32,197 bases of DNA, taken from contig JAGCJH010000069.1 in NCBI GenBank assembly GCA_017648105.1, positions 1 through 32,197 of the forward strand, in the 5' to 3' direction. The DNA comes from Tidjanibacter sp. Lineage in GTDB: Bacteria; Bacteroidota; Bacteroidia; Bacteroidales; Rikenellaceae. Under the pieces are notes generated by a model, which had not been told where the DNA came from, ran no database searches, and saw only the letters and a list, made by a program, of their open reading frames with translations. This document shows positions 31,325-32,197 of the stretch, piece after piece. The number at the start of each line of letters is the position of its first letter. The stretch's first letter is position 1. The translations under genes were made by a program, and so were the position numbers.

Positions 31325-32197
31325 TTATTTGCCAGCAATCAGATCAAAACCGAGATAGGGACGCAAAACCTCGGGAACAACGATACCCTCGGGAGTCTGG
31401 TTGTTCTCCAAGAGTGCCGCAACGATACGAGGCAGTGCGAGCGACGAGCCGTTGAGGGTGTGGCAGAGCGCAGTCTTCTTGTTCTCGGTGCGATAGCGGA
31501 GGTGGAGTCGGTTTGCTTGGAACGACTCGAAGTTCGACACGCTCGAAACTTCAAGCCACCTGCCCTGTGCTGCCGAATAAACCTCGAAGTCGTAGGTCAG
31601 AGCCGAAGTGAAGCTCATATCGCCACCGCAAAGACGCAAGATGCGGTAGGGAAGACCGAGAGCCGACACGAGTTTTTCCACGTGTGCAACCATCTCATCG
31701 AGAGCCTCATAGGAGCTGTCGGGGTGGTTGATGCGCACGATTTCGACCTTGTCGAACTGGTGCAGACGGTTCAGACCCCTTACATCCTTACCATACGAGC
31801 CAGCCTCACGACGGAAGCAGGGGGTGTAGGCGGTGAGCTGGATGGGGAGGTCGCGCTCATCTACAATCGAGTCACGGTAGATGTTGGTAACGGGCACCTC
31901 TGCGGTGGGTACCATATAGAAGTTGTCGGCAGTTGCGTGGTACATCTGACCCTCTTTGTCGGGCAGCTGACCAGTACCGAAGCCCGAAGCCTCATTGACC
32001 ATAATGGGGGGCAATACCTCCAAGTAGCCAGCCTCGGTGTTTTTGTCGAGGAAGTAGGTGATCAGAGCACGCTGTAAAGCAGCACCTTTGCCATTATAAA
32101 CGGGGAAACCTGCGCCAGTGATCTTCACGCCAAGCTCGAAGTCGATGATGTCATACTTCGATGCGAGTTCCCAGTGGGGGAGTGCATTCTCTGCCAA
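31325..32197 (-). CDS. serS: Seryl-tRNA synthetase, C-terminal part (5' end outside window)
   Basis: SerRS charges tRNA-Ser with serine. The visible 291 codons carry the whole class II catalytic core: motif 1 region ITGAGFPVYNGKGAALQRALITYFLD, the TAEVPVTNIYRD serine-site segment, motif 2 TPCFRREAGSYGKDVRGLNRLHQFDKVE, and motif 3 NGSSLALPRIVAALLENNQ. The frame enters at the right edge with LAENALPHWEL, which is internal; the N-terminal coiled-coil arm and true start lie beyond 32197. The gene ends FDLIAGK. I see no strong terminator in the 140 bp before the ferredoxin gene, only a weak CCTAC/GTAGG hairpin at 31294-31309. Confidence 0.97.
   Translation of the reverse strand: MAENALPHWELASKYDIIDFELGVKITGAGFPVYNGKGAALQRALITYFLDKNTEAGYLEVLPPIMVNEASGFGTGQLPDKEGQMYHATADNFYMVPTAEVPVTNIYRDSIVDERDLPIQLTAYTPCFRREAGSYGKDVRGLNRLHQFDKVEIVRINHPDSSYEALDEMVAHVEKLVSALGLPYRILRLCGGDMSFTSALTYDFEVYSAAQGRWLEVSSVSNFESFQANRLHLRYRTENKKTALCHTLNGSSLALPRIVAALLENNQTPEGIVVPEVLRPYLGFDLIAGK

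Overview
The window looks like chromosomal DNA of a gut-type Bacteroidales bacterium, most like Alistipes/Rikenellaceae. That placement is an inference. It rests on a PorX-type two-component regulator, a glycine-lipid acyltransferase pair, DUF3078 and NigD-like envelope proteins, a Bacteroidetes-type omega subunit, few Shine-Dalgarno sequences, many promoters carrying the Bacteroidetes -7 box TAnnTTTG, and a G+C near 50% by eye. Most of the window is housekeeping DNA. No gene-free stretch exceeds 300 bp; the longest gaps (2222-2375, 4078-4236, 16570-16741, 30823-31016) hold promoters, hairpins or repeats.

Layout. 1-2221 (minus): truncated aspartokinase and a PlsC-like acyltransferase with a zinc ribbon. 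2376-4077 (plus): dapD and birA, separated by a tandem-repeat element. 4189-6892 (plus): an ECF sigma factor operon with its own ECF-type promoter, encoding the sigma factor, a protein that joins an anti-sigma-like N-terminus and inner-membrane helix to a C-terminal beta-barrel, and a NigD-like lipoprotein. 6962-7978 (minus): tRNA-Gln and endonuclease IV. 8103-10739 (plus): a DUF3078 outer-membrane protein and a C-terminal processing protease. 10744-12817: groES-groL behind a near-perfect sigma-54 promoter. 12923-16569 (minus): hpf and a XerC-type recombinase, which I remember as neighbours in Bacteroidales, here separated by an AT-rich two-gene cassette encoding a lipoprotein with a C-terminal HEXXH domain and a small exported protein. 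16647-19708 (plus): bamD, rpoZ, recN. 19852-23698 (minus): a standalone PAS protein, a GH2-family protein that appears to lack its nucleophile, and a nucleotide pyrophosphatase/phosphodiesterase lipoprotein. 23806-27177 (plus): cvpA, rsgA, trmH, tsaE and a HAD phosphatase. 27214-32197 (minus): porX, the glycine-lipid genes glsB and glsA, an 8Fe ferredoxin of 55 residues, and truncated serS.

The most unusual items are three. (1) A family of 9-bp-period tandem arrays (consensus CCTTAAAGC) occurs at four loci. Each starts 15-23 nt after a stop codon and reads in the same direction as the gene it follows; at least two are followed by a strong hairpin. (2) The AT-rich lipoprotein cassette between xerC and hpf resembles Bacteroidetes surface lipoproteins with a conserved N-terminal domain, a TAKKP-type junction and a variable C-terminal toxin-like domain. 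(3) The ECF operon encodes an apparent trans-envelope anti-sigma/barrel fusion. Several promoters also carry perfect inverted repeats beside or over core elements.
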